A stretch of DNA of 64,000 nucleotides from Chloroflexota bacterium. Lineage in GTDB: Bacteria; Chloroflexota; Dehalococcoidia; Tepidiformales; Tepidiformaceae. The stretch is taken from NCBI GenBank assembly GCA_026705605.1, contig JAPPAK010000003.1, positions 728 to 64,727 on the forward strand. The letters are read 5' to 3'. A program made the translations under genes and the position numbers. The notes below the pieces were generated by a model. That model saw nothing but the letters and a program-made list of their open reading frames with translations. It made no database searches and was not told where the DNA came from. Numbering within the stretch: position 1 is the stretch's first letter; each line of letters begins with the position of its first letter. Positions 39,330 through 47,191 of the stretch are shown in pieces.

Positions 39330-40610
39330 TCAGATCACCATGCTACGCCGCAGCTTCGCGACCTCGTCTGCGTCGAGCCCGAGGAGGTCGCCGTAGACCT
39401 CCGCGTTGTGCTCGCCGACGTGGGGGGCGCGCCCGCGCTGCTTCCAGGGCGTGCCGGACAGCTTCCAGGGGGCGCCCGGGTACACGAACGTCTCGCCGAT
39501 GTCCTCGTGGCGCACCTGCACCCAGTAGTCGCGGGCGGCGAGCTGGTCGCTCTCGACGATCTCGCGGGGGCTGTAGACGGGCGCCCAGCCGACGCCGCGG
39601 GCCTGAGCCTCGCGCACGAGGTCGTCCTTGCGGCGGGTGCGGCAGAACTTCTGCATGATGCCGACGAGCAGCTCCTGTTCGTCCTCTTCGAGGGGCTGGA
39701 CGACTTCGAGTCGCTCGCGCCAGTGGGGGGCGGTGAGGGGGCCGGCCTCGCCGGTCTGGTCGAGCCAGTCGATCATGGCATCCGAGGTGGGGCCCACAAG
39801 GCCGCCCAGCCCGAGCGCCGCCACCCAGCCGTCGGCCGTCTCGTAGATGTAGCGCGGACCCTCGCGGCCGCTGACCATGCGGCCCGAGCCGGGACCGCGG
39901 TTGTTGATCTGGAGGATGTCCCAGGTCTGCTGGGCGTTGTCCATGGCGTTGGCCATGGACTCCTGCATGGAGACATCGACGTGCTGCCCGAGCCCGCCGT
40001 TCATTCCGCGGGCGTAGAGGGCGATCACCGCGCCGACCGCGGCCTGGAGGTTGACCTGGGCGTAGGCCTGGGGGGCGGTGGTGCGGACGGGGCCGCGTTC
40101 GTCGCTGCCGTTGAGGTACATATGCCCGCCCATGGCCGAACCGACGATGTCGGTAGCGGGGAGGTTGCGGGCGGGACCGGTCTGGCCGTAGTTCGTGATG
40201 CTGACGACGACGGCCTCGGGATTCACCTTCGCGAGGGTGCGGGGATCGGCGCCGATATCCTTCGCGGTTCCAGGGGCGCTCGTCTCGATGACGGCGTCGG
40301 CGCCGGCCACGAGGCGGTGCAACAGGTCACGGCCGGCTTCCAGGCGCGTCTCGCAGGTGATGGAGCGCTTGCCGGCGTTCATGGCCCACCAGTAAAGGCT
40401 CGACTCGCGGCCCTCCTCGTCGCGGAAGAACGGACCGTTGGCGCGCGTGCGGTCGCCGGCGCGCGGCTCGACCTTGATGACGTCCGCGCCCAGCTCGGCG
40501 AGGAGGCGAGCGCAGAGCTGGCCCTTCTCGTCGGCGATGTCGACGACGCGGTAGCCGCTCAGGGGGCCATTGGGGTGTGGGAGGGGGACACCGTCGGCGC
40601 GGTCGGTCAC
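39330..40610 (-). CDS. family III CoA-transferase homologue lacking the catalytic Asp
   Basis: 426 residues from GTG 40610; TAGAAC lies 6 bases upstream, so the transcript is probably leaderless. It has the family start YRVVDIADEKGQLCARLLAELGADVIKVEP. At the place of the catalytic Asp it reads AYAQVNLQAAVG, without any acidic residue. As the upstream partner of the intact homologue it could be the non-catalytic subunit of a heteromer, as in two-subunit benzylsuccinate-type CoA-transferases. Confidence 0.85.
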   Translation of the reverse strand: MTDRADGVPLPHPNGPLSGYRVVDIADEKGQLCARLLAELGADVIKVEPRAGDRTRANGPFFRDEEGRESSLYWWAMNAGKRSITCETRLEAGRDLLHRLVAGADAVIETSAPGTAKDIGADPRTLAKVNPEAVVVSITNYGQTGPARNLPATDIVGSAMGGHMYLNGSDERGPVRTTAPQAYAQVNLQAAVGAVIALYARGMNGGLGQHVDVSMQESMANAMDNAQQTWDILQINNRGPGSGRMVSGREGPRYIYETADGWVAALGLGGLVGPTSDAMIDWLDQTGEAGPLTAPHWRERLEVVQPLEEDEQELLVGIMQKFCRTRRKDDLVREAQARGVGWAPVYSPREIVESDQLAARDYWVQVRHEDIGETFVYPGAPWKLSGTPWKQRGRAPHVGEHNAEVYGDLLGLDADEVAKLRRSMVI

Positions 40611-40616
40611 GCCCGA

Positions 40617-40622
40617 GTTCTA
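40617..40622 (-). promoter_or_regulatory. -10 box, leaderless promoter of the CoA-transferase pair
   Basis: TAGAAC on the minus strand, 6 bases before the GTG at 40610. No ribosome site fits in the gap. Confidence 0.4.
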
Positions 40623-40632
40623 CCGCCGCCCG

Positions 40633-40660
40633 GCGGCTGTGTGCAAGGGCGACGGCGCCG
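40633..40660 (-). repeat. 28-bp direct repeat, distal copy
   Basis: 26 of 28 bases match 40845-40872, which encodes the last codons of hflX (AVALAHSR). This copy abuts the stop codon of the small gene at 40661-40825. Confidence 0.85.
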
Positions 40661-40825
40661 CTAATCGTCGTCCGTGAGCGACTTCCCCCACATGCGCGCT
40701 ATCAGGAACTCAGGGCCCGGCAGCCACAACGCGAAGGGAAGCAGCACAGCGGTCGCGAAGAGTTTCGCGGTGACCACCATGGCTTCCTCCGCCCACTCCA
40801 TGGCTCGCTCGACGAGGAAGGACAC
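40661..40825 (-). CDS. 54-residue membrane protein between hflX-derived repeats
   Basis: GTG 40825 with AGAAGGGG just upstream; an ATG at about residue 9 is an alternative. MSFLVERAMEWAEEAM leads into one hydrophobic helix (about 16-35; VVTAKLFATAVLLPFALWL) and a short polar tail ending TDDD. It starts 16 bases after the hflX stop. Function unknown. The flanking 28-bp repeats suggest it arrived with a duplication of the hflX end. Confidence 0.5.
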   Translation of the reverse strand: MSFLVERAMEWAEEAMVVTAKLFATAVLLPFALWLPGPEFLIARMWGKSLTDDD

Positions 40826-40841
40826 AGCCCCTTCTGGGTCT

Positions 40842-42032
40842 TCAGCGGCTGTGCGCAAGGGCGACGGCCCCGTTGTCGGGCGCGCCGGGGCGGCCGTCGA
40901 GGACGGCATCGATGGCGTCGCGGAGGGCGTCGATGCCCCAGCCCTTGCTCGCAGAGATGTGGCGAATGTCGCCGGGGACGGGTCCGGCGCCGTCGAGAAG
41001 GGCGCGGGCATCGGCTTCGGTCTCCGGCGGGGAACCATCGTCGCAGGTGAGGGCGTCAATCTTGTTGAGGGCGACGATGGTGGGGCGGCCGAGCACGGTC
41101 AGGTCTCGGAGGACGCCCTCGACGGTCTCGGCCTGGGTGCCGGCGTGGGGGTGGGAGACATCGACAACGTGCAGGAGCACATCGGCTTCCTCCAGCTCCT
41201 CAAGGGTGGCGCGGAAGGAGGCGACGAGCTGGGTGGGGAGCTTCTGGATGAAGCCGACGGTGTCGGTGAGGAGGGCGGGGCGGCCGGAGGGGAGGGCCAT
41301 CTTGCGGGTGACGGGGTCGAGCGTGGCGAAGAGCTTGTCCTCGGCGCGCTGGTCGGCGCCGGAGAGGGCGCGCATGAGCGTCGTCTTGCCGGCGTTCGTG
41401 TAGCCGATGAGGGCGACGACGGGGACGCCGGAGCGGCGTCGCTGGCGCCGGTAGAGCTCGCGCTGGACGCGGACCTGCTCAAGGTCCTTCCTGAGCTTGC
41501 TCATGCGGCGGCGGACGAGGCGGCGGTCGGTCTCGATCTGGGTCTCGCCGGGACCGCGGAGGCCGATGGCGCCCTCCATGCGTTCGAGGTGGCTCCACTG
41601 GCCGCGCAGGCGGGGCAGGAGGTACTCGGTCTGCGCCAGCTCGACCTGGAGGCGGCCCTCCCGCGTGCTCGCACGCATGGCGAAGATGTCGAGGATGAGG
41701 GCGGTGCGGTCGATGACCTTGAGCTGCAACTGCTCCTCGAGGTTGCGCTGCTGCGAAGGCGAGAGTTCGTCGTCGAAGATGACGGTGTTGGCGCGCTGCT
41801 CGATACAGGCGTCGGCGACCTCGCGGAGCTTGCCGCTGCCGATGTAGGTGGCGGGCTGGGGGCTGCTGCGGCGCTGCAGCGCACGGCCGACGACCTTCGC
41901 GCCGGCGGTGCGGGCAAGCTCGGAAAGCTCGGCGAGCGACTCGCGTGCAGGGAGAACCGCCCCCGGGGAGTCCACGGCGACGAGGTAGGCGCGATCGCGG
42001 GTCGGGGCGGTGGAGTGGAGGCGTTTCGCCAT
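40842..42032 (-). CDS. hflX: GTPase HflX
   Basis: 396 residues. N-terminal nucleotide-binding domain with the family motif YIGSGKLREV, a long coiled linker (about 150-200) with GPGETQIETDRR, then the G domain: GYTNAGKTTL (G1), DTVGFI (G3) and NKID (G4). It splits ribosomes after heat stress and is also an RNA helicase in some species. The likely transcript is leaderless (TAAGCT 6 bases upstream). Its 3' end is duplicated at 40633. Confidence 0.94.
   Translation of the reverse strand: MAKRLHSTAPTRDRAYLVAVDSPGAVLPARESLAELSELARTAGAKVVGRALQRRSSPQPATYIGSGKLREVADACIEQRANTVIFDDELSPSQQRNLEEQLQLKVIDRTALILDIFAMRASTREGRLQVELAQTEYLLPRLRGQWSHLERMEGAIGLRGPGETQIETDRRLVRRRMSKLRKDLEQVRVQRELYRRQRRRSGVPVVALIGYTNAGKTTLMRALSGADQRAEDKLFATLDPVTRKMALPSGRPALLTDTVGFIQKLPTQLVASFRATLEELEEADVLLHVVDVSHPHAGTQAETVEGVLRDLTVLGRPTIVALNKIDALTCDDGSPPETEADARALLDGAGPVPGDIRHISASKGWGIDALRDAIDAVLDGRPGAPDNGAVALAHSR
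40845..40872 (-). repeat. 28-bp direct repeat, copy inside hflX 3' end
   Basis: Encodes the final residues of HflX. Partner of 40633-40660, with the 54-residue gene between them. Confidence 0.85.
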
Positions 42033-42038
42033 CGACTC

Positions 42039-42044
42039 AGCTTA
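42039..42044 (-). promoter_or_regulatory. -10 box, leaderless promoter of hflX
   Basis: TAAGCT on the minus strand, 6 bases before the ATG at 42032. Confidence 0.4.
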
Positions 42045-42079
42045 GCCCATCGCCAGCGGACGGGAACACCGACGCCGCC

Positions 42080-42085
42080 TAGCAT
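42080..42085 (+). promoter_or_regulatory. -10 box, leaderless promoter of the lipoprotein hydrolase
   Basis: TAGCAT, 6 bases before the ATG at 42092, in the 59-base divergent gap with hflX. Confidence 0.4.
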
Positions 42086-42091
42086 GGCGCG

Positions 42092-43162
42092 ATGCGTACG
42101 TTCGCCACGCTCTTCGCCGGCGCGCTCGTTTGCTGTTTGCTCGCGGGTTGCAGCGGCGGGGACGACGATTCACCGCAGCCGAAGACCCCTTCTCCGGCAA
42201 CTGCAACCGCGGTTGCGACGGCGAAAGCGACAGCCACGAAGTCCGCAGACGAAGCTGAGTCGGAGAAGAAGCCGGAGGAGGGCGCCCGGCCCTGGCAGAA
42301 CCCGGACGGCCCCTCAGCGATCGCGATCGGTGGGGGAGAGCGTCCGGCGGTGCTGCTGGTCCCGCGGGACGCCGACCGCTCCCAGCCGCGCCCGCTCGTG
42401 CTGCTGCTGCACGGCTACGGCAGCAGCGGCGAGGGAGCGGACGCCTACTTCCAGTTCGCGGCGCACGTAGACGACCTGGGGTTCGGGCTGATCCTGCCGA
42501 ACGGCACGGAGGACCCCGAGGGCGAGCATTTCTGGAACGGGACTGCCGAGTGCTGCGACATGCTCGATGCCGGCGTGGACGACGCCGGCTACCTGCGCGG
42601 ACTCATCGAGGAGGCGCGAGCGCACGCGGCCTTCGACAAGGTGTTCGCGGTCGGGCACTCGAACGGCGGGTTCATGGCCTACCGGCTGGCTTGCGAGGCC
42701 ATCCCGGGGCTGACCGCGATCGTGAGCCTCGCGGGCGGGACGTACGCCAACGCGGACGGCTGCCGCGCGCCCTCGATGGTGTCGGTGCTGCAGATCCACG
42801 GCGACCGCGACCTGGTCATCCGCTACGGGGGCGGACCGCTGAAGGGTCCGCTGGGGTGGACGGACTCCGTGCCCGGCGCGGAGGAGAGCGTGCTGCGCTG
42901 GGCGGAACGGGCCGGCTGCGACCTCAACGCCGCCGAGGAGCTGACGCCCATCGACACGGACCTGTTCGTGCGGGGCGCCGAGACGAGCATCCAGCGCTGG
43001 CGAAAGGGCTGCGCGGGGGGCACGGTCCACGAGCTGTGGACTATCAGGGGCGGGGGCCATGTGCCCCTGGTCTGGGGCACTGATTTCACAGAACGCATCC
43101 TGCTGTGGCTGAACGACGCCTACACGGGCGAGGTCACAATCGAGGCGGGCGGCGGCGAATAG
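42092..43162 (+). CDS. lipoprotein alpha/beta hydrolase, PHB-depolymerase-like
   Basis: 356 residues. A lipoprotein signal peptide with lipobox LLAGC (Cys about 20) is followed by a Thr/Ala/Lys-rich spacer (about 25-65) and an alpha/beta-hydrolase domain. HGYGSSGEG begins the oxyanion region, GHSNGG holds the nucleophile Ser, HGDRDLVI and a late GGGHVPL His complete the triad. Feruloyl esterase and poly(hydroxybutyrate) depolymerase relatives share this layout. It is probably a surface-attached esterase; the substrate is uncertain. Confidence 0.85.
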   Translation: MRTFATLFAGALVCCLLAGCSGGDDDSPQPKTPSPATATAVATAKATATKSADEAESEKKPEEGARPWQNPDGPSAIAIGGGERPAVLLVPRDADRSQPRPLVLLLHGYGSSGEGADAYFQFAAHVDDLGFGLILPNGTEDPEGEHFWNGTAECCDMLDAGVDDAGYLRGLIEEARAHAAFDKVFAVGHSNGGFMAYRLACEAIPGLTAIVSLAGGTYANADGCRAPSMVSVLQIHGDRDLVIRYGGGPLKGPLGWTDSVPGAEESVLRWAERAGCDLNAAEELTPIDTDLFVRGAETSIQRWRKGCAGGTVHELWTIRGGGHVPLVWGTDFTERILLWLNDAYTGEVTIEAGGGE

Positions 43163-43165
43163 GGG

Positions 43166-43194
43166 GCGCTAGAAGCCCTTCCAGTCCTGCATGC
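43166..43194 (-). repeat. 29-bp direct repeat, distal copy
   Basis: 28 of 29 bases match 43707-43735, the 3' end of the aminotransferase gene including its stop codon. On the minus strand it still reads MQDWKGF then stop. It lies 25 bases past the end of the DUF2442 gene. Confidence 0.9.
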
Positions 43195-43218
43195 TCATCG
43201 CGCCGGGAGAAGCCGTCG

Positions 43219-43488
43219 CTAGGCCGGGGTCGACTCCCGGGGAGCAGGCGCTCCACGCAGGAGGCCCTCGGTGCTGAGGTCCTCATCGACATCGGGCCAA
43301 TGTATCCCGAATCCACCGCCAGCAACTTGCCAGTTGTCCCGCTGCGCCTCAGTGGCACGGAGAAGCCGCGGATACCACGTAAGCGGCACGGAGATCGTGC
43401 GTCCATCGAGCAGGTCCACCGTGAGCGTGTCCTCGGTCACGCGCACGTCCTGCACCTTCTCTCCAGCCCTAGGTTCCGAAACGCTCAT
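43219..43488 (-). CDS. DUF2442 family protein
   Basis: 89 residues from ATG 43488, with GAGG 7 bases upstream. KVQDVRVTEDTLTVDLLDGRTISVPLTWYPRLL is the DUF2442 signature, followed by GFGIHWPDVDEDLSTEGLL. It overlaps the DUF4160 gene by 20 bases. Such pairs recur on bacterial genomes and are suspected toxin-antitoxin modules; this protein would be the antitoxin-like partner. Confidence 0.85.
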   Translation of the reverse strand: MSVSEPRAGEKVQDVRVTEDTLTVDLLDGRTISVPLTWYPRLLRATEAQRDNWQVAGGGFGIHWPDVDEDLSTEGLLRGAPAPRESTPA

Positions 43489-43705
43489 CCCAAGCCTCAA
43501 GGAGCATTGTCGCATAGCGCTCCACAAGTCTCTCGACTCGTCGGAGCTCGACTGGACGAAAGCCGTAGTTGGCCGCCAACGCGACTGGACGAAGCCAAAA
43601 CTTGGCCGAATCGGCGTCGCGATCGACATGCACATGCGGAGGTTCGTTCGGTTCGTGACTGTAGAAGTAGAACCGGTATGGCCCTTCGCGAACGACCGTC
43701 GGCAA
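43469..43705 (-). CDS. DUF4160 family protein
   Basis: 78 residues from TTG 43705, five bases after the aminotransferase stop. PTVVREGPYRFYFYSHEPNEPPHVHV is typical of DUF4160, and the C-terminal helix carries RRVERLVERY. It pairs with DUF2442 downstream. The start codon adjoins the repeat at 43707, so the pair fills the interval between the two repeats almost exactly. Confidence 0.82.
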   Translation of the reverse strand: MPTVVREGPYRFYFYSHEPNEPPHVHVDRDADSAKFWLRPVALAANYGFRPVELRRVERLVERYATMLLEAWDERFGT

Positions 43706-43706
43706 A

Positions 43707-43735
43707 GCGCTAGAAGCCCTTCCAGTCCTCCATGC
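43707..43735 (-). repeat. 29-bp direct repeat, copy in the aminotransferase 3' end
   Basis: Encodes the final MEDWKGF and stop of the aminotransferase. Partner of 43166-43194; the two copies start 541 bases apart. Confidence 0.9.
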
Positions 43736-44873
43736 GCTGGCACCCTTCCTCGACCTGGTCGTCGGGGGTAGTGACGGAGAGGCGGACGTAGCCCTCGCCG
43801 TTGAGGCCGTAGCCACGACCGGGGGTGACGACGACGGCGCACTCGTCGATGAGGCGGGCGGCGAAATCGCCGCTCGTGATGCCGTCGGGGAGCTTGGCCC
43901 AGACATAGAGCGAGGCCTTGGGCGGGTCAACCTCGAGGCCCATCTTGCGGACGGCCTCGACGATGCGGTCGCGGCGGCGCTGGTAGATGGCGTTGTGCTC
44001 GTCGATGACGTCCTGGGGACCTTCGACGGCCTCGATGGCCATCTCCTGGATGGCCTGGGGGATGCCGCTGTCGATGTTCGACTTGACCCGCATGAGGGCG
44101 TCGACGAGCTCCCCGTTGCCGACGGCCATGCCGATGCGCCAGCCGGTCATGTTGTAGATCTTCGACCAGGAGTTGAACTCGATGGCGACATCGCGGGCGC
44201 CGGGCACCTGGAAGATGGACATGGGGCGGTAACCGTCGTAGGCCACGTCGCAGTAGGGGTTGTCGTGGCAGATGGAGACGTCGTACTCCTTCGCCCAGGC
44301 GACGACCTTCTCGAAGAAGGCAACGTCGGCGACGGCGGCGGTGGGGTTGTTGGGGTAGTTCAGCCAGAGGACCTTGGCCTTGGCGGCGAGGTCCTCGGGG
44401 ATGGCGTCGAGGTCGGGCTTCCACTCGGATTCGCGCGTGAGGGGGAGCTTAATGGTGACGCCGCCGGCGAACATGGTGCCGATCTCGTAGACGGGGTAGC
44501 CGGGGTCGGTGGCGAGGGCCACGTCGCCGGGATCGATGAGGGTGAGGGCCATGTGGGCGATACCCTCCTTCGAGCCGATGAGGGCGAGGCACTCGCGCTC
44601 GGGGTCGAAGGAGGTCTCGAAGCGGCGCTCGTACCAACCGGAGATGGCCTGGCGCAGCTCGGGCAGGCCCTCGGACTCGGGGTAGCGGTGATTGGCGGGG
44701 TCATCGGAGGCGCGGTGGAGGCGGTCGAGGATGTTGGGAGGGGTGGGAAGATCGGGGTCGCCGATGCCGAAGGTGATGACATCGATGCCCTGGGCCTTCT
44801 TGGCGGCGATGACCTTGGATATCTGGGCGAAGAGGTAGGGGGGAAGCTCTTCGACCCGCTTGGCCAGCTTCAT
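43710..44873 (-). CDS. class I/II aminotransferase, LL-diaminopimelate aminotransferase-like
   Basis: 387 residues. AGGAG precedes the ATG. Family features in order: PYLFAQISKVIAAKKAQG at the N-terminus, GIGDPDLPTP, the NYPNNPT substrate-binding motif (about 172-178), and the PLP lysine in SWSKIYNMTGWRIG (about 236). These resemble LL-diaminopimelate aminotransferases that make lysine and peptidoglycan precursors, but aspartate or alanine aminotransferase activity cannot be excluded. Confidence 0.88.
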   Translation of the reverse strand: MKLAKRVEELPPYLFAQISKVIAAKKAQGIDVITFGIGDPDLPTPPNILDRLHRASDDPANHRYPESEGLPELRQAISGWYERRFETSFDPERECLALIGSKEGIAHMALTLIDPGDVALATDPGYPVYEIGTMFAGGVTIKLPLTRESEWKPDLDAIPEDLAAKAKVLWLNYPNNPTAAVADVAFFEKVVAWAKEYDVSICHDNPYCDVAYDGYRPMSIFQVPGARDVAIEFNSWSKIYNMTGWRIGMAVGNGELVDALMRVKSNIDSGIPQAIQEMAIEAVEGPQDVIDEHNAIYQRRRDRIVEAVRKMGLEVDPPKASLYVWAKLPDGITSGDFAARLIDECAVVVTPGRGYGLNGEGYVRLSVTTPDDQVEEGCQRMEDWKGF

Positions 44874-45006
44874 AGCTACTCCTGGGGGTGCTCCTCGTGG
44901 GGTGCTTCTGGGAGTCAGATCAAACGCGCCCGCTTACAGCCGGCGCGCAGTCGCGTGATCGTAACGCGCACCGCTCGCAGCCGCAGCCGCATGGCCGGGA
45001 GAGGTG

Positions 45007-45882
45007 CTACAGGTCGGCGAGGCGCTGGATGAGTGACTCCCAGCGCCGCACCTCGGCGACGGGATCGTCGCTGTAGGGGGTAATCGTGACGGTGGTCACG
45101 CCCTCGGCGGCGAACTCGGCCATGCGGTCGAGGAAGCGCTCGCGCTCCTCTCCGGAGTCGAAGGAGGGGCCGGTCCAGGCGACGGTCTTCTCGATGGCGT
45201 CGTAGTCGGCGCCCTCGGCCTCGCAGTGGGCGCGGAGGACGTTGAACTTGTGCCGAACCTCCTCGGCCTCGCTGCTGGTCAGGTTGCAGGCGTCGGCGTA
45301 GCGGGCGACGAGGCGCAGGGTCTTGCGTTCGCCGCGACCACCGATCAACAGCTCCGGGTGGGGCTGGCTGACGACCTGGGGCACGTTCAGGGTCTCGGCG
45401 AGCTGGTAGTGCTTGCCCTCGAACGGTCCGTCGTCGTCGCTCCACATCTGGAGGCAAATCTGGATGGCCTCCTCCAGGCGCTCGAAGCGCTCGCCGAGGG
45501 GCGGGAAGGGGACGCCGAGGCCGAGGTGCTCCTGCTCGTTCCAGGCGGCGCCGATGCCGAGCCAGGCGCGCCCGCCGGAAAGCACGTCGAGCGTGCTGAC
45601 CTGCTTGGCGAGCATGCCGGGATGGCGGTAGGTAACGCCCGTGACGAGCAGGCCGAGCCGGATGGTCGAGGTGCGGGCGGCGACGAAGCCAAGGGCGGTA
45701 TAGCCCTCCAGCATGTCCAGCTCGGGCGCGCCGATCCACCCGATCTGGAAGAGGTGGTCCATGAAGGAGAGGCGCGTGAGGCCGACATCCTCGGAGACGG
45801 TTCCGAGGTCGGCGAGGCGCGGGCCCATCTCGGCGGGGCCGCCCTGCCAGGTGAAGTTGGCGACGTGGATGCCGGCCCGCAC
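45007..45882 (-). CDS. LLM-class, probably F420-dependent oxidoreductase
   Basis: 291 residues from GTG 45882, five bases after the upstream gene ends. A luciferase-like TIM barrel: GIHVANFTWQG at the start, RIRL-type strand TSTIRLGLLVTGVTYRHP, the cis-peptide region, LSGGRAWLGIGAAWNEQEH, and PELLIGGRGERKTLRLVARYADACN. The pattern fits the actinobacterial and Chloroflexota F420-dependent branch. Paired with an FMN/F420-binding split-barrel gene. Substrate unknown. Confidence 0.85.
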   Translation of the reverse strand: MRAGIHVANFTWQGGPAEMGPRLADLGTVSEDVGLTRLSFMDHLFQIGWIGAPELDMLEGYTALGFVAARTSTIRLGLLVTGVTYRHPGMLAKQVSTLDVLSGGRAWLGIGAAWNEQEHLGLGVPFPPLGERFERLEEAIQICLQMWSDDDGPFEGKHYQLAETLNVPQVVSQPHPELLIGGRGERKTLRLVARYADACNLTSSEAEEVRHKFNVLRAHCEAEGADYDAIEKTVAWTGPSFDSGEERERFLDRMAEFAAEGVTTVTITPYSDDPVAEVRRWESLIQRLADL

Positions 45883-45887
45883 CGGCC

Positions 45888-46469
45888 CTAGGAGATGCCG
45901 CGGCGCTTGAGCTCGGCGGGCATGCGCTCGGCGTCGGCGCTGAGCATCGGGCCCTTCTGGTCGTCGGAGAGGGTGCCTGCGGCATCGGCGCCGAACTTCG
46001 CGCCGTCGAACAGGATCCACTTCTCGGGAACGACCTCGAGCACGACGCGCAGGGGCGAGTCGAGGGTCTTCACGAAGGCGGCAGCGGCCTCGGGGTTCGT
46101 CGGGTTCAGCTTGGCGGCGAACTCGGGGTAGAACCAGTCCTTGGTCTCGCGATCCTCGTGGATGATGCAGCGGCCCTTGGCCGTGGCGGCGCCGAAGGGA
46201 CCGGCGTAGCCCGGAGGGCCGGCGGCGCCGCTGACGACGACGGAGACGCGCGGGTCGCGACGCACGGCGGAGATGCGGTGGCGGTGGGCGCCAGCGGTGA
46301 TCCAGAAGCGTCCGTCCTTCCAGAGGAACGACATGATGACGCCTACGGGCCAGCCATCTTTGGTTCCCCAGTTGAAGGTGCACTCACCGACACCGTTGAG
46401 CAGGTCTTCGAGCTGCTGGTCATCCAGCGGGTAGATCGAGACAGTTTCGTGGTCTTCGACTCCGGGCAT
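45888..46469 (-). CDS. pyridoxamine-5'-phosphate-oxidase-like FMN/F420-binding protein
   Basis: 193 residues from ATG 46469 (GGAGGG 4 bases upstream). Split-barrel fold: GVIMSFLWKDGRFWITAG, HRHRISAVRRDPRVSVVVSG and KGRCIIHEDRE. Such proteins reduce or bind flavins, often F420. It begins the two-gene unit with the LLM oxidoreductase. Confidence 0.85.
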   Translation of the reverse strand: MPGVEDHETVSIYPLDDQQLEDLLNGVGECTFNWGTKDGWPVGVIMSFLWKDGRFWITAGAHRHRISAVRRDPRVSVVVSGAAGPPGYAGPFGAATAKGRCIIHEDRETKDWFYPEFAAKLNPTNPEAAAAFVKTLDSPLRVVLEVVPEKWILFDGAKFGADAAGTLSDDQKGPMLSADAERMPAELKRRGIS

Positions 46470-46711
46470 TTCGCCCTCCATTCGGGTCAGGGCTCCGCCG
46501 GGCGCACAAGACGAGCAGTGGCCGGACGAGCGCCTAACACTCGCAGTTTGCCGTGGCTGGCGCAAGCACGAGGGTTGGGCGCCTGGCGGACCACAGGCGC
46601 GCCCCGTGCTATGCTCCCGCAGAGGTCAGCGCGTCAGTTCGTCCCCATGAGACATCCCTGCTCACACGTCGATTGCCGCCGGAACCCAGCTATCGCCCCG
46701 GAGGCAATCAC

Positions 46712-47077
46712 ATGACATCGTTCGTCGATCGGACGCTTACCTGCTCGGACTGCGGCGTGCAGTTCACGTTTACGGCGGGCGAGCAGGAGTTTTACCAGTC
46801 CCGCGGATTCACCAACGAGCCGCGCCGATGTCCGGAGTGCCGGGCCGCGCGCAAGGCCGCCCGCGGCGAGGGCGGAGGCGGCGGTGGTGGCGGTGGCTAC
46901 CGCAACTATGACAGCAACCGTGAGATGTTCAGCGCCGTTTGCGCCGAGTGCGGGCGCGAAGCGCGCGTTCCCTTCCAGCCCCGGGGCGACCGTCCGGTGT
47001 ATTGCAGCGACTGCTTCCGGTCGCGCAGGCCGCAGCGCAGTGGCGACGGTGGTGGTCGTCGCGAGCGCAACTGGTAA
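46712..47077 (+). CDS. double zinc-ribbon protein with glycine linker
   Basis: 121 residues from ATG 46712, with GGAGG 8 bases upstream. Two zinc ribbons: CSDC then CPEC (about 10-43), and CAEC then CSDC (about 80-105), separated by a run of nine Gly. The basic tail ends RRERNW. The first ribbon is of the type with FTAGEQEFYQSRGF common in DNA- or RNA-associated proteins. Function is not defined. Confidence 0.85.
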   Translation: MTSFVDRTLTCSDCGVQFTFTAGEQEFYQSRGFTNEPRRCPECRAARKAARGEGGGGGGGGGYRNYDSNREMFSAVCAECGREARVPFQPRGDRPVYCSDCFRSRRPQRSGDGGGRRERNW

Positions 47078-47161
47078 GCGCTCAAGCTTCCCGCTTCCTC
47101 TTCCCTGAGCCGACGCTAGCCAGCGAAGGGCATTCCGTGCCCTGAAGGCGCACCCAGCGCC

Positions 47162-47167
47162 TATACT
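47162..47167 (+). promoter_or_regulatory. candidate -10 box of the phosphotransferase operon
   Basis: TATACT, 24 bases before the GTG at 47192, with GGGAGGA in between. No clear -35 hexamer. Confidence 0.35.
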
Positions 47168-47191
47168 CCGCGCAGCCCACGGGAGGACTGC

